Shown piece by piece: positions 37,090-47,787 of a stretch of DNA of 64,000 nucleotides (positions within the stretch are counted from its first letter, which is position 1; each line of letters begins with the position of its first letter). Position numbers and translations under genes: made by a program. Origin of the DNA: Methanocaldococcus vulcanius M7 (lineage in GTDB: Archaea > AGJL01 > Methanococci > Methanococcales > Methanocaldococcaceae); NCBI RefSeq assembly GCF_000024625.1, contig NC_013407.1, positions 124,001 through 188,000 on the forward strand, given 5' to 3'. The notes under the pieces were generated by a model. That model saw only the letters and a program-made list of their open reading frames with translations. It was not told where the DNA came from and ran no database searches.

Positions 37090-37546
37090 ATGAGGGTTGC
37101 TTACTCTCGAATAAACAGCCCTATTATTGTGGGATCTATTTTAATGATAGAAGGAGTTATATTTTTAATTGTTTCATTGGTTGTTTGTAATTTCTATTTA
37201 GATTATGGTCTAATTTCTATTAAAAGAGATTTTTAATATTTTGCTTGTTTTATTTGGTGTTGGAGTATTATTTGGAATTTATTTGTCTAAACGTTTATTA
37301 GAAAAAGGAGAGATTAATGATTATGTAATATTTGAAAAAAAGTGTTTGGAAAATTTTTTGAAGTATTTTTTATTCTCTTTTCCTTTAATAATTATGCTTT
37401 CAGCAGTATTGATTAAATATGTTATTGTGTCCTCTACATCTTACACTGAGATAGAGAGCATATTTTTACTATCTATATGGAGTTATGGAGGAGGAGTTTG
37501 TTTTTCGTTGGGTTGGAGGATATTGAAGGAAAAAAATAAAAAATAG
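37090..37546 (+). pseudogene. Small membrane-protein gene split by one frameshift
   Basis: From the ATG at 37090 the frame gives 48 residues (MRVAYSRINSPIIVGSIL, one membrane helix, then LISIKRDF) and a stop at a run of five T near 37232. Removing one T joins it to the next frame (NILLVLFGVGVLFGIYLSKRLLEKGE...), giving one 151-residue protein with four membrane helices and a basic end. The second part has no credible start or ribosome binding site of its own. So this is a frameshifted gene, a reading error, or slippage-controlled expression. I do not recognise the family. It abuts the convergent lipoprotein gene. Confidence 0.6.
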
Positions 37547-38428
37547 TTATTCACTGTTTGAAAGTGGAATATCATAAACTATATCTTCGATTTTGAAGTC
37601 CAATCTCAAATTACTTATATTATTTGGTGGATTAAATAACCAGTATCCATTAATTTCTTGATATATGCCAAGATCTACATCATCTAAACCGCCGATTTTC
37701 CAATATTTGGTGTTGTTGTGGATTAAACACACTGCCATAGGGGAGAATTCATAGTCATCTTGATTTAAGTTTTTAACTATAAAATCTACCCTAAACGCTT
37801 TTTTTATTTTTCCTGTGGTGTTATCATAAATTCTACAATAACCATACTCTTTTACAGTAAATTTGATTCCTGTTTCGTTTCTATACTGCTCTATATTTGT
37901 TTTAATAGAATGTTCGTGATATTCATTTTCAAGAATATGCTGTATCTCTTCGGGAGAGTATTTTTCGATAGTTCCATAGATTGTTTTAGAGATTGAAATG
38001 TTTCCTGATTTGAATGTTAAGACAAACTTTGCAGTGTCGTAGAAACCCTTAATTTGTGGTAGTTTAATTTCATAGAATTTGGAAGTTGTTTGAAGTTCGT
38101 TTATGTTGTATGTTCTGTTATACAATAAACCGCTGTCATCATATATTGTTAATATAACTTCTCCATTTTTGGGTTTTGCGATACTTCCATTTTCATAAAT
38201 TAAATTAAACTGAATTTTTGTAGCATTTCCCTCCCTAACTAAATACATGCAGTTTATTTCTTTTATTTTTGGAGTTTGAATTTCTACGGGTTTGGACATC
38301 TGTTCATTTTTTACAACATTTTTATTTTCAGAGATGTTTGTGTTGTTCATTTGGTTTTGGCTTGTTGTGCATCCACAAAATACAAGGGAGAAGGTAATAA
38401 CTGCCAAAATAAAAAGTATCTTTTTCAT
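37547..38428 (-). CDS. Secreted lipoprotein of unknown function
   Basis: The 293-residue protein has a signal sequence ending in LVFCGC, with a lipobox-type Cys at about residue 20. A low-complexity, Asn/Glu-rich linker with NTNIS follows, then a beta-rich domain with several N-glycosylation sequons. The middle (GEVILTIYDDSGLLYNRTYNI) resembles an Ig-like fold. AGGTGAGAAT precedes the ATG. It lies between the mtr operon and mer but has no evident link to methanogenesis. A cell-surface, lipid-anchored protein is the safest reading. Confidence 0.7.
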   Translation of the reverse strand: MKKILFILAVITFSLVFCGCTTSQNQMNNTNISENKNVVKNEQMSKPVEIQTPKIKEINCMYLVREGNATKIQFNLIYENGSIAKPKNGEVILTIYDDSGLLYNRTYNINELQTTSKFYEIKLPQIKGFYDTAKFVLTFKSGNISISKTIYGTIEKYSPEEIQHILENEYHEHSIKTNIEQYRNETGIKFTVKEYGYCRIYDNTTGKIKKAFRVDFIVKNLNQDDYEFSPMAVCLIHNNTKYWKIGGLDDVDLGIYQEINGYWLFNPPNNISNLRLDFKIEDIVYDIPLSNSE

Positions 38429-38713
38429 ATTCTCACCTATCTTTAAGTGTAGTATTTTGTATTAACATTAATTTTTTGTGTTGCTATATTTTTATATTTT
38501 GTTGTCCTTAGATATATTAACAAGAATAACAGTGAATAATAATGAATGAATAATGAAGAATAAAAAGGACGATGAGGTTATGAAATTAAATAAAAAAATT
38601 AAATAAAATAGTAATCAATTTAATAATAGTAATAAATATATTGATAAACAAAATTAATAAACAAAAGCAAAAAATAAGAAAAAAAGAAAAAAATGGTTGT
38701 ATTTTAATCACTT

Positions 38714-39730
<1,017 letters not shown>

Positions 39731-39800
39731 TTATTAACCACAATTATTATATTATCGTTTTATGGTAGTAATTAAGTTTTCTATTTACCGCAAATCGAAA

Positions 39801-39810
39801 AATATTTATA
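39801..39810 (-). promoter_or_regulatory. TATA box of mer
   Basis: The minus strand reads ACCCCTATAAATATTTTTCG. A start near 39780 gives a leader of about 70 bases. The C-rich left side is not an ideal BRE. Confidence 0.45.
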
Positions 39811-39983
39811 GGGGTAAAAATTTTTGATTGGGGCATTAACTTATCTAAACAAAATCAAATAAAATTAAAAATTTAAAAATATCCATCAACAAGGTAAGTG
39901 ATAAAGTAAATAAAACAAATAATAAAACAAATCATTAGAATTATTAAAAATAAAAAATAATACTAAAATAAACAGGTAATAAA

Positions 39984-40643
39984 ATGATAACAATTACGAG
40001 GTGGTTAGAAATTGAGGAAATGATATTCAAAAAAATTCCGAAGTGTATAGTTAATAAAAAAATACTTGAAAAATTGAAAGATAGGGGGGTTGAAATAACA
40101 GATGTTTTAGGTAAGGGGCATAGGGGAATTGTATTTAAAGGTAGATTTAAAGATAAAGATGTAGCAATAAAAATTCCAAGAGTCGATAGTCCAAAAAATA
40201 CTATAATTCACGAAGCAGAAGTTTTAAGAAGGATTGAGAGTTATCAAATTTCTCCACAGGTGTATGATTATGATAGCGACTACTTGATAATGGATTATAT
40301 AGATGGAGAGGAGTTAAAGTCCGCAATTTCCAAATTAGATGATAAAAGTTTATTAAAAGTGGTCGAAGATATTTTAAAGATCTCTATAAAACTTGATACT
40401 CTTGGGATTGAACATGGAGAAATACAAGGCGGTAGGCATTTTTTAATAGAAGGAAAAAGAACATATATAATTGATTTTGACAAAGCACGAATTAAAAAAA
40501 CGACAAAAAACTTTACTGAGGCAGTTTCTCTGTTATTTGGAGGAGGGAGGATTGCTTCTATTGTTAGGGAGAAGTTAAACTTGACATCTGAGGATATTGA
40601 GTTTTTGATGTCTATTGCAAAAATATATAAAAAGTATAGATAA
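39984..40643 (+). CDS. Small serine/threonine kinase-like protein (COG2112 type)
   Basis: The 219-residue minimal kinase fold has glycine loop LGKGHRGIVFKG (about 42-53), Lys63 in VAIKIP, HEAEV as the helix C Glu, and hinge YLIMDYIDGEE. The catalytic loop is EHGEIQGGRHFLI (H144-G-E), where classical kinases have HxD. The metal-binding IIDFDKA (Asp164) is present. These features fit the archaeal family of predicted kinases related to RIO/Bud32. The start could also be the ATG at 40020. The next gene is 30 bases downstream in the same direction. Confidence 0.75.
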   Translation: MITITRWLEIEEMIFKKIPKCIVNKKILEKLKDRGVEITDVLGKGHRGIVFKGRFKDKDVAIKIPRVDSPKNTIIHEAEVLRRIESYQISPQVYDYDSDYLIMDYIDGEELKSAISKLDDKSLLKVVEDILKISIKLDTLGIEHGEIQGGRHFLIEGKRTYIIDFDKARIKKTTKNFTEAVSLLFGGGRIASIVREKLNLTSEDIEFLMSIAKIYKKYR

Positions 40644-40674
40644 CATTTTAAATATTAATAAAGGAGGGATATTC

Positions 40675-41442
40675 ATGATCAAGATTATCACAAGAACATT
40701 AAAGGAGATTGAGCCATTGGATAATGCCCTTCTAATTGAAGGATTGCCTGGAATTGGCCATGTTGGAAGGTTGGCAGCTGAACATTTGGTTCACGAGTTT
40801 AAAGGAGAGAAGTTTTTAGAACTTTTTTGTTATGATTTTCCACCGCAAGTGCTGGTAAAGGATGATGGGACTATTGAATATATGTCTGCTGAGTTTTATG
40901 TTATTGAAGATCCAAAACCAATGATTGTAGTTTTAGGTAATACTCAGGCCTTATCTCCAGTTGGACAGTATTATCTTTCTGAAAATATTGTAGATATAGG
41001 AATTAAATATGGGGCCAATTTTGTTTATACGTTGGGAGGTTTTGGTGTAGGAAAGTTATGTGAAGAAGTAAAGGTTTATGGAGCAACTACATCAAAGAAG
41101 TTAGCTGAAAAATTAAAGGAGAATGGAATACTTTTCAGGACTGATGGTGGTGGAATTGTAGGAGCTGCTGGATTAATGCTAATGTTTGCAGATTTGAGGG
41201 GAATTGATGGAGTATGCTTGATGGGAGAAACTCCGGGGTATTTAATTGATCCAAATGCTGCAAAAGCGGTTTTAGAAAAGTTCTGTAAGCTTGAAAATAT
41301 AGAGATTAATATGGAAGAGTTGGAGAAAAGAGCTAAGGGAATGGAGCAATTCATTGAGAAAATAAAGAAATTTGAAGAAGAAATGATGAAGGCCGCTCAG
41401 GCAAAGCCACCAAATGAGGAGGATTTAAGATATATAGGTTAA
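40675..41442 (+). CDS. PAC2-family proteasome assembly chaperone (PbaB-like)
   Basis: The 255-residue protein begins IKIITRTLKEIEPLDNALLIEGLPGIGHVGRLAAEHLV, the PAC2 family signature, and has LGGFGVG and GGGIVGAAGLMLMFADLRG. It ends in a helical coiled coil and DLRYIG, close to the HbYX-like tails that dock into the proteasome alpha ring. The ATG at 40675 is preceded by AAGGAGGGAT; the frame upstream from 40615 overlaps the kinase gene and is unlikely. Confidence 0.85.
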   Translation: MIKIITRTLKEIEPLDNALLIEGLPGIGHVGRLAAEHLVHEFKGEKFLELFCYDFPPQVLVKDDGTIEYMSAEFYVIEDPKPMIVVLGNTQALSPVGQYYLSENIVDIGIKYGANFVYTLGGFGVGKLCEEVKVYGATTSKKLAEKLKENGILFRTDGGGIVGAAGLMLMFADLRGIDGVCLMGETPGYLIDPNAAKAVLEKFCKLENIEINMEELEKRAKGMEQFIEKIKKFEEEMMKAAQAKPPNEEDLRYIG

Positions 41443-41694
41443 AATTTTCTAATTTCTAAACTCTTTATACTATACATATTTTACCATATTTTACTAATGG
41501 CATAATTTACCTATTCTAATAATATCAAATTGCAAATGTATATGTAAATATACAATTACAACAATTGAGGAATTTAAGATATAAAATCATTTTCAGTAGA
41601 TAAGAGATATTTTTAAATAATTTTATTGGGTTTTTATATATTTTAGTTTCGTATTTTTTAGTATATCGGCAAATTAATCTGTGATGGTGAAAGA

Positions 41695-42225
41695 ATGTGT
41701 AAAAATGCTGAGTTGATAAAAATGCTAAAAGAGGTTGGATGTATAAAATTTGGGGATTTTGTTTTATCTTCTGGTAAGAGAAGTGATTATTATATTGATA
41801 TTAAGAAGGCAACAACAAATCCAAAGGTTTTAAAATTAGTTGGAGAGATGATAGCGGATAGGATTAAAGATGAAAATGTTAAAGTTGCAGGTGTTGAACT
41901 TGGGTCTGTTCCAATAGCAACTGCTGTTTCTATAATATCCCAAAAACCTCTATTAATTGTAAGAAAAAAAGCGAAAGATTACGGAACTAAAAATAAGATT
42001 GAGGGAGAATTAAATAAAGGAGATAGAGTTGTTATTGTTGAAGATGTCACTACAACAGGAGGAAGTGTTTTAAAGGCAGTAAAAGAAATTAGAGAGAATG
42101 GCGGAATTGTTGATAGGGTTTTTGTAGTTGTTGACAGAATGGAAGGGGCAAGAGAAAATCTGAAAAAAGAGGGCGTGGAGTTGATACCTCTTGTAAGTGT
42201 TAAGGAGTTAAGAGAAAATCTTTAA
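41695..42225 (+). CDS. pyrE: Orotate phosphoribosyltransferase
   Basis: The 176-residue enzyme adds phosphoribose to orotate in pyrimidine synthesis. FVLSSGKRSDYYIDIKKATT starts the orotate site, and VVIVEDVTTTGGSVLKAV is the PRPP motif. GATGGTGAAAGA precedes the ATG. A perfect inverted repeat (TGTATAT-GTAA-ATATACA, 41537-41554) lies about 80 bases upstream of a TATA-like element (GGGTTTTTATATATT), but no regulator is known. Confidence 0.95.
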   Translation: MCKNAELIKMLKEVGCIKFGDFVLSSGKRSDYYIDIKKATTNPKVLKLVGEMIADRIKDENVKVAGVELGSVPIATAVSIISQKPLLIVRKKAKDYGTKNKIEGELNKGDRVVIVEDVTTTGGSVLKAVKEIRENGGIVDRVFVVVDRMEGARENLKKEGVELIPLVSVKELRENL

Positions 42226-42248
42226 TTCATATCTTATTTCAATTCATT

Positions 42249-43769
42249 TTAATTTATTATTTTATTTTTTAAAAGATCTAAAAACTCGTTAATTTTCTTT
42301 TTTGAATATCCAAATTTTTTGGCAACTTTGTATACAATCTTCTCCCCTCCACTTCCATACTGAGCAGCTTTTTTGGGTCTAAATGCGATATAGTCAGGAA
42401 GATATTTGGAAGCAACATCTCTTAAGATCTTCTTTCTTAGTTCTGAGATTTTATATTCCACTGGAATAGATAACGCAATCTCTACAACTTCTTCATCTAA
42501 AAACGGAACTCTTAACTCAACACCGTTTGCCATTGTGCAGTGATCGTCTCTCTCTAAATTTACTGAGTGAAGGTTTTTTATATCTTTTAGTAATTCTTCT
42601 TTTAACATTTCAGCTCCTTTCTCTCTAAAAATTCGTTCATACCTTGCATATCCACCAAATAACTCATCAGCTCCCTGACCCGATAACACAACTTTCAATC
42701 CGTCTTCACTTGCCATTTCGGAAGCTACATATATTGGAATTCCAACACCTATTTTCATTAGATCGACTTCGTCTATTGCCTTGGCTACTTTAAACACGTA
42801 TTTTTCATATTCATCTTCGGATATTATTTTTTTTCTTATTGGGAGGTTTAAGTCCTTGGCTAATCTTTCCGCATAAATTATATCCTCGCTATTTTCAATT
42901 CCAACTGCGTAAAGTATGACATCACAATATAATGATGATAATTTAGCAATTAATGAGCTATCGACCCCTCCGGAGCATATAATCCCTACTCTATCTAAAC
43001 CTCTAACTCTTTTTAAAACTGCTCTTTTTAATGCTTTATCTAAGTATTCTTTTGCTGTGCTATAATCATGCTGAGACATATAATTAGATTTTATTTTTTT
43101 AAACTCTTCTATAATCTCAAACCTATCATCATCAAGGTAGTATATTAATTGAGAATTTGGTTTTATTCGTTTTATTTCTTTATTTAGCAGATCTAAGTCC
43201 TTATCTAATCCATCAATGTTTATAAGCAAATGCCACAGTGCTTTTCTTTCAGAAGCAAATGCAAAGTATTCCTTCCTATCTACATAGAAGAGGGGTTTAA
43301 CTCCAAATGTATCTCTTGCCAATATAACAATATTTTTAGATTTGTCATACAGGGCAAATGCATAGTCCCCATCAATCTCATTTAGTTTTTCTTCTTCATA
43401 TAAGTGAATGATAACTTCATTATCACTGTCAGTCCTAAATTCATGATTTTGTTTTAGATAGTCCCTTAATTCGATATAATTATATATTTCTCCATTACAC
43501 ACTATCCATGCACTTTCATCTTCGTTCGGTATTGGCTGAACTCCATATCTACCTACGATTGCTAATCTATTGTGCCCTAAGGTTATGTTTTTTATCTCTT
43601 CTTTTTCTATATCTTTAATATCATCGAATTTTTCAAAATATATAACGTCTTCATCAATTAGTAGGCCTGAATTATCTCTCCCCCTATGTTTTAAAATTCT
43701 CATCATGTCTATTGAGTATTTGCTTGATATTGGATTTTCTTTTACAATTATTCCACTTATGGAACACAT
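42249..43769 (-). CDS. asnB: Glutamine-hydrolysing asparagine synthetase
   Basis: The ATG at 43769 is followed at once by Cys (MCSISG), the Ntn glutaminase nucleophile exposed after Met removal; GTGGGAATC lies upstream. This rules out the longer GTG start. The glutaminase half has HRGRDNSG and GHNRLAIVG. The synthetase half has ICSGGVDSSLIAK (PP-loop), LSGQGADELFGGYARY and DDHCTMANGVELRVPFLDEE. It makes asparagine from aspartate. Some members act in other amidations, and the length of 506 residues fits AsnB. Confidence 0.92.
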   Translation of the reverse strand: MCSISGIIVKENPISSKYSIDMMRILKHRGRDNSGLLIDEDVIYFEKFDDIKDIEKEEIKNITLGHNRLAIVGRYGVQPIPNEDESAWIVCNGEIYNYIELRDYLKQNHEFRTDSDNEVIIHLYEEEKLNEIDGDYAFALYDKSKNIVILARDTFGVKPLFYVDRKEYFAFASERKALWHLLINIDGLDKDLDLLNKEIKRIKPNSQLIYYLDDDRFEIIEEFKKIKSNYMSQHDYSTAKEYLDKALKRAVLKRVRGLDRVGIICSGGVDSSLIAKLSSLYCDVILYAVGIENSEDIIYAERLAKDLNLPIRKKIISEDEYEKYVFKVAKAIDEVDLMKIGVGIPIYVASEMASEDGLKVVLSGQGADELFGGYARYERIFREKGAEMLKEELLKDIKNLHSVNLERDDHCTMANGVELRVPFLDEEVVEIALSIPVEYKISELRKKILRDVASKYLPDYIAFRPKKAAQYGSGGEKIVYKVAKKFGYSKKKINEFLDLLKNKIIN

Positions 43770-43986
43770 GATTCCCACATTGCCTTATTTTCATTGTTTA
43801 TTAATTTTGCCGGTTAATGTTTTGTCTTGTAGATTTTTTGATTTTTTTGTTAGGATGTATTTTAAGATTACTACGGTTTATAAAATTTCAGTAAAAGTAA
43901 AATAAAAAGATTTAAATAGTGCATCTTAGATCAATATTAATATGGGCAGATATTAATTGATTTGGTAAATATAGGAGGTGATAGGA

Positions 43987-44475
43987 ATGATTCCATTGAT
44001 ACCAACATCAAGGACAGAGATTGATAAGTTGGAGCATATTTTGATACTTGGAACATTGTTTAGACCAGAGATTTTGGAATTAATAAAGGATCCGATAGAG
44101 AAGGTTACGTGGGTGGATTCGTTAGCCATAGCAGCGGGAGCTTTGGCAAGGGAAAAGGCGGGTTATACAATTAGAGAGATTGCTGAAGAACTTGGAAGGA
44201 CAGAACAAACTATAAGAAAACATTTGAAAGGGGAAACAAAGGCAGGAAAGTTGGTTAGGGAGACGTATGAGATGCTGAAAAGAGGAGAATTGAATATTGA
44301 GGAAGTTGAGAAATTCTTAGAAGCGGTTGTTAGAAAAGAGGAATTAGAGAAACTATCTGATTTAAAGAAATTGGAAGAAGAAATAGAAAGATTAAAGAAA
44401 GAAAGAGATGAATTACTTAAAAAAATACAAAGAACTAAGGAGTTGCTAAAAACTGCCTTGGAAGCGTTGGAGTAG
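43987..44475 (+). CDS. HTH DNA-binding regulator with coiled-coil tail
   Basis: The 162-residue protein has a helix-turn-helix (GYTIREIAEELGRTEQTIRKHLKGE, about 65-90) and a long C-terminal coiled coil (KLEEEIERLKKERDELLKKIQ). It resembles the archaeal COG1318 predicted regulators. The ATG at 43987 has GGAGGTGAT upstream; the GTG at 43978 is inside that site. Target unknown. Confidence 0.8.
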   Translation: MIPLIPTSRTEIDKLEHILILGTLFRPEILELIKDPIEKVTWVDSLAIAAGALAREKAGYTIREIAEELGRTEQTIRKHLKGETKAGKLVRETYEMLKRGELNIEEVEKFLEAVVRKEELEKLSDLKKLEEEIERLKKERDELLKKIQRTKELLKTALEALE

Positions 44476-44626
44476 GTTAGATAATTTCTCCTTTTTATCG
44501 TAATTTATTTTTATAATTAAGTATTTTTTAATTATTTTGGCTTTAATATTCATTTTATCTTTTAACTTTTTGTTCTAACTCTAAAATTTTTAATATTAAA
44601 TTTTTAACGTTCTTGGAGGAGATACT

Positions 44627-44920
44627 ATGAGAAAAGTTGTGGCTGAGGTATCAATAATTCCAATGGGTAAAGGAGCGAGCGTTTCAAGATATATAAAAAA
44701 GGCAATTGAGGTTTTTAAGAAATATGATCTTAAGGTAGAATCAGGAGCAATGAGCACTGTTTTGGAAGGGGATTTAGATGAGATATTAAAAGCGTTTAAA
44801 GAGGCGCATTCAGCTGTTTTAGAGGATGTAGATAGAGTAGTTAGTAGTTTGAAAATAGATGAGAGGAAAGATAAGGAAAACTCAATAGAAAGGAAGTTAA
44901 AAGCGATTGGAGAGTTGTAG
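44627..44920 (+). CDS. MTH1187/YkoF-type thiamine-binding-like protein
   Basis: The 97-residue protein (KVVAEVSIIPMGKGASVSRYIKKAIEV...VESGAMSTVLEGDLDEI) is the UPF0045/MTH1187 family, a ferredoxin-like fold that forms tetramers. Some members bind thiamine. GGAGGAGATACT precedes the ATG. It is a single gene with no telling neighbours. Confidence 0.9.
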   Translation: MRKVVAEVSIIPMGKGASVSRYIKKAIEVFKKYDLKVESGAMSTVLEGDLDEILKAFKEAHSAVLEDVDRVVSSLKIDERKDKENSIERKLKAIGEL

Positions 44921-44948
44921 TATTATAATTTGATTTTAATCTTTTATT

Positions 44949-45629
44949 CTATTTTTTTAATGTTTTCACTCCTCTTTTTGTTCCCACTAAAACCTTATCA
45001 ACTTTCGTAAATATTCCGTTCTCCACAACACCTGGGATGTTATTTATCTCTTTTTCAAGTTCTACGGCATCTTCTATATTCATAAATGTATCTAAGATCA
45101 TATTGCCGTTGTCGGTTATAACGGGCCCCCTCTTTCTTTCTCCTAACCTTATAACTGCATCTCCTCCCATTTCTGATAATGCCCTCATAACAACTCTATA
45201 GGAGAGAGGAATCACCTCTACTGGAATCGGAAATTTCTCTCCTAATTTTTTTACAAGTTTTCCTTCATCAACTAATACAACGAACTCTCCTGCATTATAG
45301 TCAACGATCTTTTCCTGAGTGTGGCATCCTCCTCCGCCCTTTATTAAGAATAGCGTTTTTTCTTCCACTTCATCAGCTCCATCGAAAGCAATATCAATAT
45401 CATACTCGTCTAAGCTAACAAGAGGTATTTCATATTGCATTGCCAACATTTTAGCTTCGAAAGACGTTGGAATACCAAAGACCGTTAATTCTTCTTCTTT
45501 TATCCTATTTCCAAGTTCTCGAATAAATAGAGCGGATGTTGAACCGGTTCCTAAACCTATAACCATTCCATCTTTAACTAATTTTACCGCTTCTTTCGCT
45601 ACTTTCAGTTTTAGATCTTCGCTTGACAC
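44949..45629 (-). CDS. rpiA: Ribose-5-phosphate isomerase A
   Basis: The 226-residue enzyme has MVIGLGTGSTSALFIREL, IAFDGADEVEE and KGGGGCHTQEK, the RpiA active-site signatures (phosphate loop, catalytic Asp and Lys/Glu regions). It interconverts ribulose and ribose 5-phosphate. The start is GTG, preceded by GAGGGAT. Near-palindromic AAGATCACAGTGTATCTT lies upstream at 45684-45701. Confidence 0.95.
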   Translation of the reverse strand: MSSEDLKLKVAKEAVKLVKDGMVIGLGTGSTSALFIRELGNRIKEEELTVFGIPTSFEAKMLAMQYEIPLVSLDEYDIDIAFDGADEVEEKTLFLIKGGGGCHTQEKIVDYNAGEFVVLVDEGKLVKKLGEKFPIPVEVIPLSYRVVMRALSEMGGDAVIRLGERKRGPVITDNGNMILDTFMNIEDAVELEKEINNIPGVVENGIFTKVDKVLVGTKRGVKTLKK

Positions 45630-45804
45630 GTTTATCCCTCATGGTCTTTAATATGATTTCAAATAAAAATTCAGATGAGTTGTAAGATCACAGTGTATCT
45701 TAAACACATAGACAAATACAAATATAAAAATGTAATTAGTAAATATAGAAAATATATTTGGAGTATATTCACTTGATATGATAAGTATAAAAAGTTTTTG
45801 ATGA

Positions 45805-46890
45805 TTATGAGATGATCCTATCTATCATATTTAACTGCAAGGCCATTTTAATTTCCCTTGCTATCCTTTGTCCCATACTCAATGGCTCACCATTGTATAG
45901 GAAGGAGTAAGCACTACCATTCATAAAGCTGTTTGTTCCTCCGTCAACTCTTGCACTCATCTCAAATACAACTAATTCAAGGTTTTCATTACATAAACTC
46001 TGCAAACAGAAAGGTCCAATCATTCCCGGTGGGATGAGTTCTTTTGCCTTGGCAACTAACTTATCTCCCATTTCAAAGACCTGAGGCAGTAAACTTTCCC
46101 TAATAACCACAGGAATGTTTCCAGTAATAACGTAGCTCGGGTTTATATTCATTTCTAACTGATCTTTTGCAGGAATTCTAACCAAACCATCTATATTACT
46201 TTCATATCTTCTATCCATTCCTAATAATTCAACTTCATCCTTTAATGGAGAGTAGAAGTAATGTATACAGAAGTTGGTTCCAACAACATACTCCTCGATA
46301 TGAGCGTTCTTTATATCTTCATCATCTAATATACCTCTATTTTTTAAATCTTCCGCTTTTTTATAAAATTCCTCTGTTGACGAGGCAATGAAATATCCTC
46401 TCCCTCCTCTTGCTCCTGGGAATTTAACTATAACTGTTCCATCAATATCCTCGGGACTTTTATATTTTTTAGGGACTCTTAGTCCTGCTTCTCGTAATAA
46501 TTTACCTTCTAAATTTCTTTCTGACTCCCATCTTAATATTTTTCTATTTCCAAACATCGGAACTAAAAAATTGTTTTCTACGTTGTCTAAACCACAGTAG
46601 GCAATAAAAGAGCCATGTGGGACTACAATAGCATTTAATTCTCTCAACTTTTCCTGAATTTCTTCATTTTTTATATCAGAAAAGTTATCCACATATATAA
46701 ATTTATCCGCAACTTTAAACCTTTTGTATGGAACATCCCTACCTTTCATAGTTATGCAAACAGTTGAAAATCCTTCTAACTTTGCTCCTTTTAAAATATG
46801 TAAAGAGGTATGGCTTCCCAATGTTGCTATTGTAATCTCATCTTTATTATATCTTTTAAATATCTCTAAAATTTCCTCTTTTTTTATCAT
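45805..46890 (-). CDS. purP: PurP, ATP- and formate-dependent FAICAR synthetase
   Basis: The 361-residue ATP-grasp enzyme makes FAICAR from AICAR and formate, replacing the PurH transformylase step in archaea. It begins with IATLGSHTSLHILKGAKLEGF and has VIVKFPGARGGRGYF and EMSARVDGGTNSFMNGS, all family-specific. GGGTGAAAGTTA precedes the ATG. It is separated from rpiA by about 175 bases with no gene. Confidence 0.96.
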   Translation of the reverse strand: MIKKEEILEIFKRYNKDEITIATLGSHTSLHILKGAKLEGFSTVCITMKGRDVPYKRFKVADKFIYVDNFSDIKNEEIQEKLRELNAIVVPHGSFIAYCGLDNVENNFLVPMFGNRKILRWESERNLEGKLLREAGLRVPKKYKSPEDIDGTVIVKFPGARGGRGYFIASSTEEFYKKAEDLKNRGILDDEDIKNAHIEEYVVGTNFCIHYFYSPLKDEVELLGMDRRYESNIDGLVRIPAKDQLEMNINPSYVITGNIPVVIRESLLPQVFEMGDKLVAKAKELIPPGMIGPFCLQSLCNENLELVVFEMSARVDGGTNSFMNGSAYSFLYNGEPLSMGQRIAREIKMALQLNMIDRIIS

Positions 46891-47022
46891 TAACTTTCAC
46901 CCATCGATTTTTTTATCACTTTCATATTTTTAAAAAAGCGTATATAAAACGCTTACTTCTAAGAGTAAGTAGAAACTAATAAATATGAGGAGCTATCGTG
47001 CTTCACTTTAAAGGTGATGTGT

Positions 47023-47718
47023 TTGATAATTGTAGGAGTCGATGAAGCAGGAAGGGGGCCTGTTCTTGGGCCTATGGTTGTTTGTGCTTTTGCAATCGAG
47101 AAAGATAGAGAGGATTTACTAAGAGATCTTGGAGTTAAAGATAGTAAGTTGTTGAGTAAAAGTAAGAGATCTCAATTGAAAAAACAACTTGAACGTATTG
47201 GATATGTTAAGAAAAAAATACTGACGGCAAATGAGATAAATACCTTAATGAATAAAATAAATTTAAATGAAATAGAGATCAATGCATTTTCAGAGGTTAT
47301 TATGGGATTAATAAATGATCTAAATTTAAAGGACGAATATTTAGAAATATATGTGGATGCATGTAGCACAAATGCAAAAAAATTTGAAAATGAACTTAAA
47401 AACAGAATAAAAGATATAGAAAATCAGAAAAATTTAAAAATAAAAGTTATTGCTGAACATAAAGCTGACTTAAAGTATCCTATTGTTTCTTCCGCTTCTA
47501 TAATTGCAAAGGCGGATAGGGATGAGATAATAGAGCAGTATAAGAAAAAATACGGAGAAATTGGAAGTGGTTATCCCTCAGATCCAAAAACAATAAAATT
47601 TCTTGAAAAATATTTTGAAGAGTATGGATCTCTCCCAAATATTGCAAGAGTTCACTGGAAAACGTGTAAAAGAATCTTAGATAGATCGAAACAAACAACT
47701 CTTAAATTGGACTTGTGA
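47023..47718 (+). CDS. rnhB: Ribonuclease HII
   Basis: The 231-residue protein starts MIIVGVDEAGRGPVLGPMVV, with catalytic Asp7 and Glu8. IYVDACSTNAKKFE and KADLKYPIVSSASIIAKADRD supply further acidic and conserved residues. It cuts RNA in RNA-DNA hybrids. I chose TTG at 47023, which has GGTGA 5 bases upstream and gives the family N-terminus; the ATG at 47017 has no spacing. Confidence 0.93.
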   Translation: MIIVGVDEAGRGPVLGPMVVCAFAIEKDREDLLRDLGVKDSKLLSKSKRSQLKKQLERIGYVKKKILTANEINTLMNKINLNEIEINAFSEVIMGLINDLNLKDEYLEIYVDACSTNAKKFENELKNRIKDIENQKNLKIKVIAEHKADLKYPIVSSASIIAKADRDEIIEQYKKKYGEIGSGYPSDPKTIKFLEKYFEEYGSLPNIARVHWKTCKRILDRSKQTTLKLDL

Positions 47719-47787
47719 GAGGAATATATTTTTATTAAATTATTTTTAATATCCCAAATATTTAATAAAAAGGTTGAGGAGATAGGA

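Noticed and set aside
37241-37546. 101-residue plus-strand frame as an independent gene
   Set aside because: It starts at TTG with no ribosome binding site and continues smoothly from the preceding 48-residue frame after a one-base change.
45684-45701. Near-palindrome upstream of rpiA as a firm operator
   Set aside because: It has mismatches and no clear promoter next to it; noted only in the rpiA entry.
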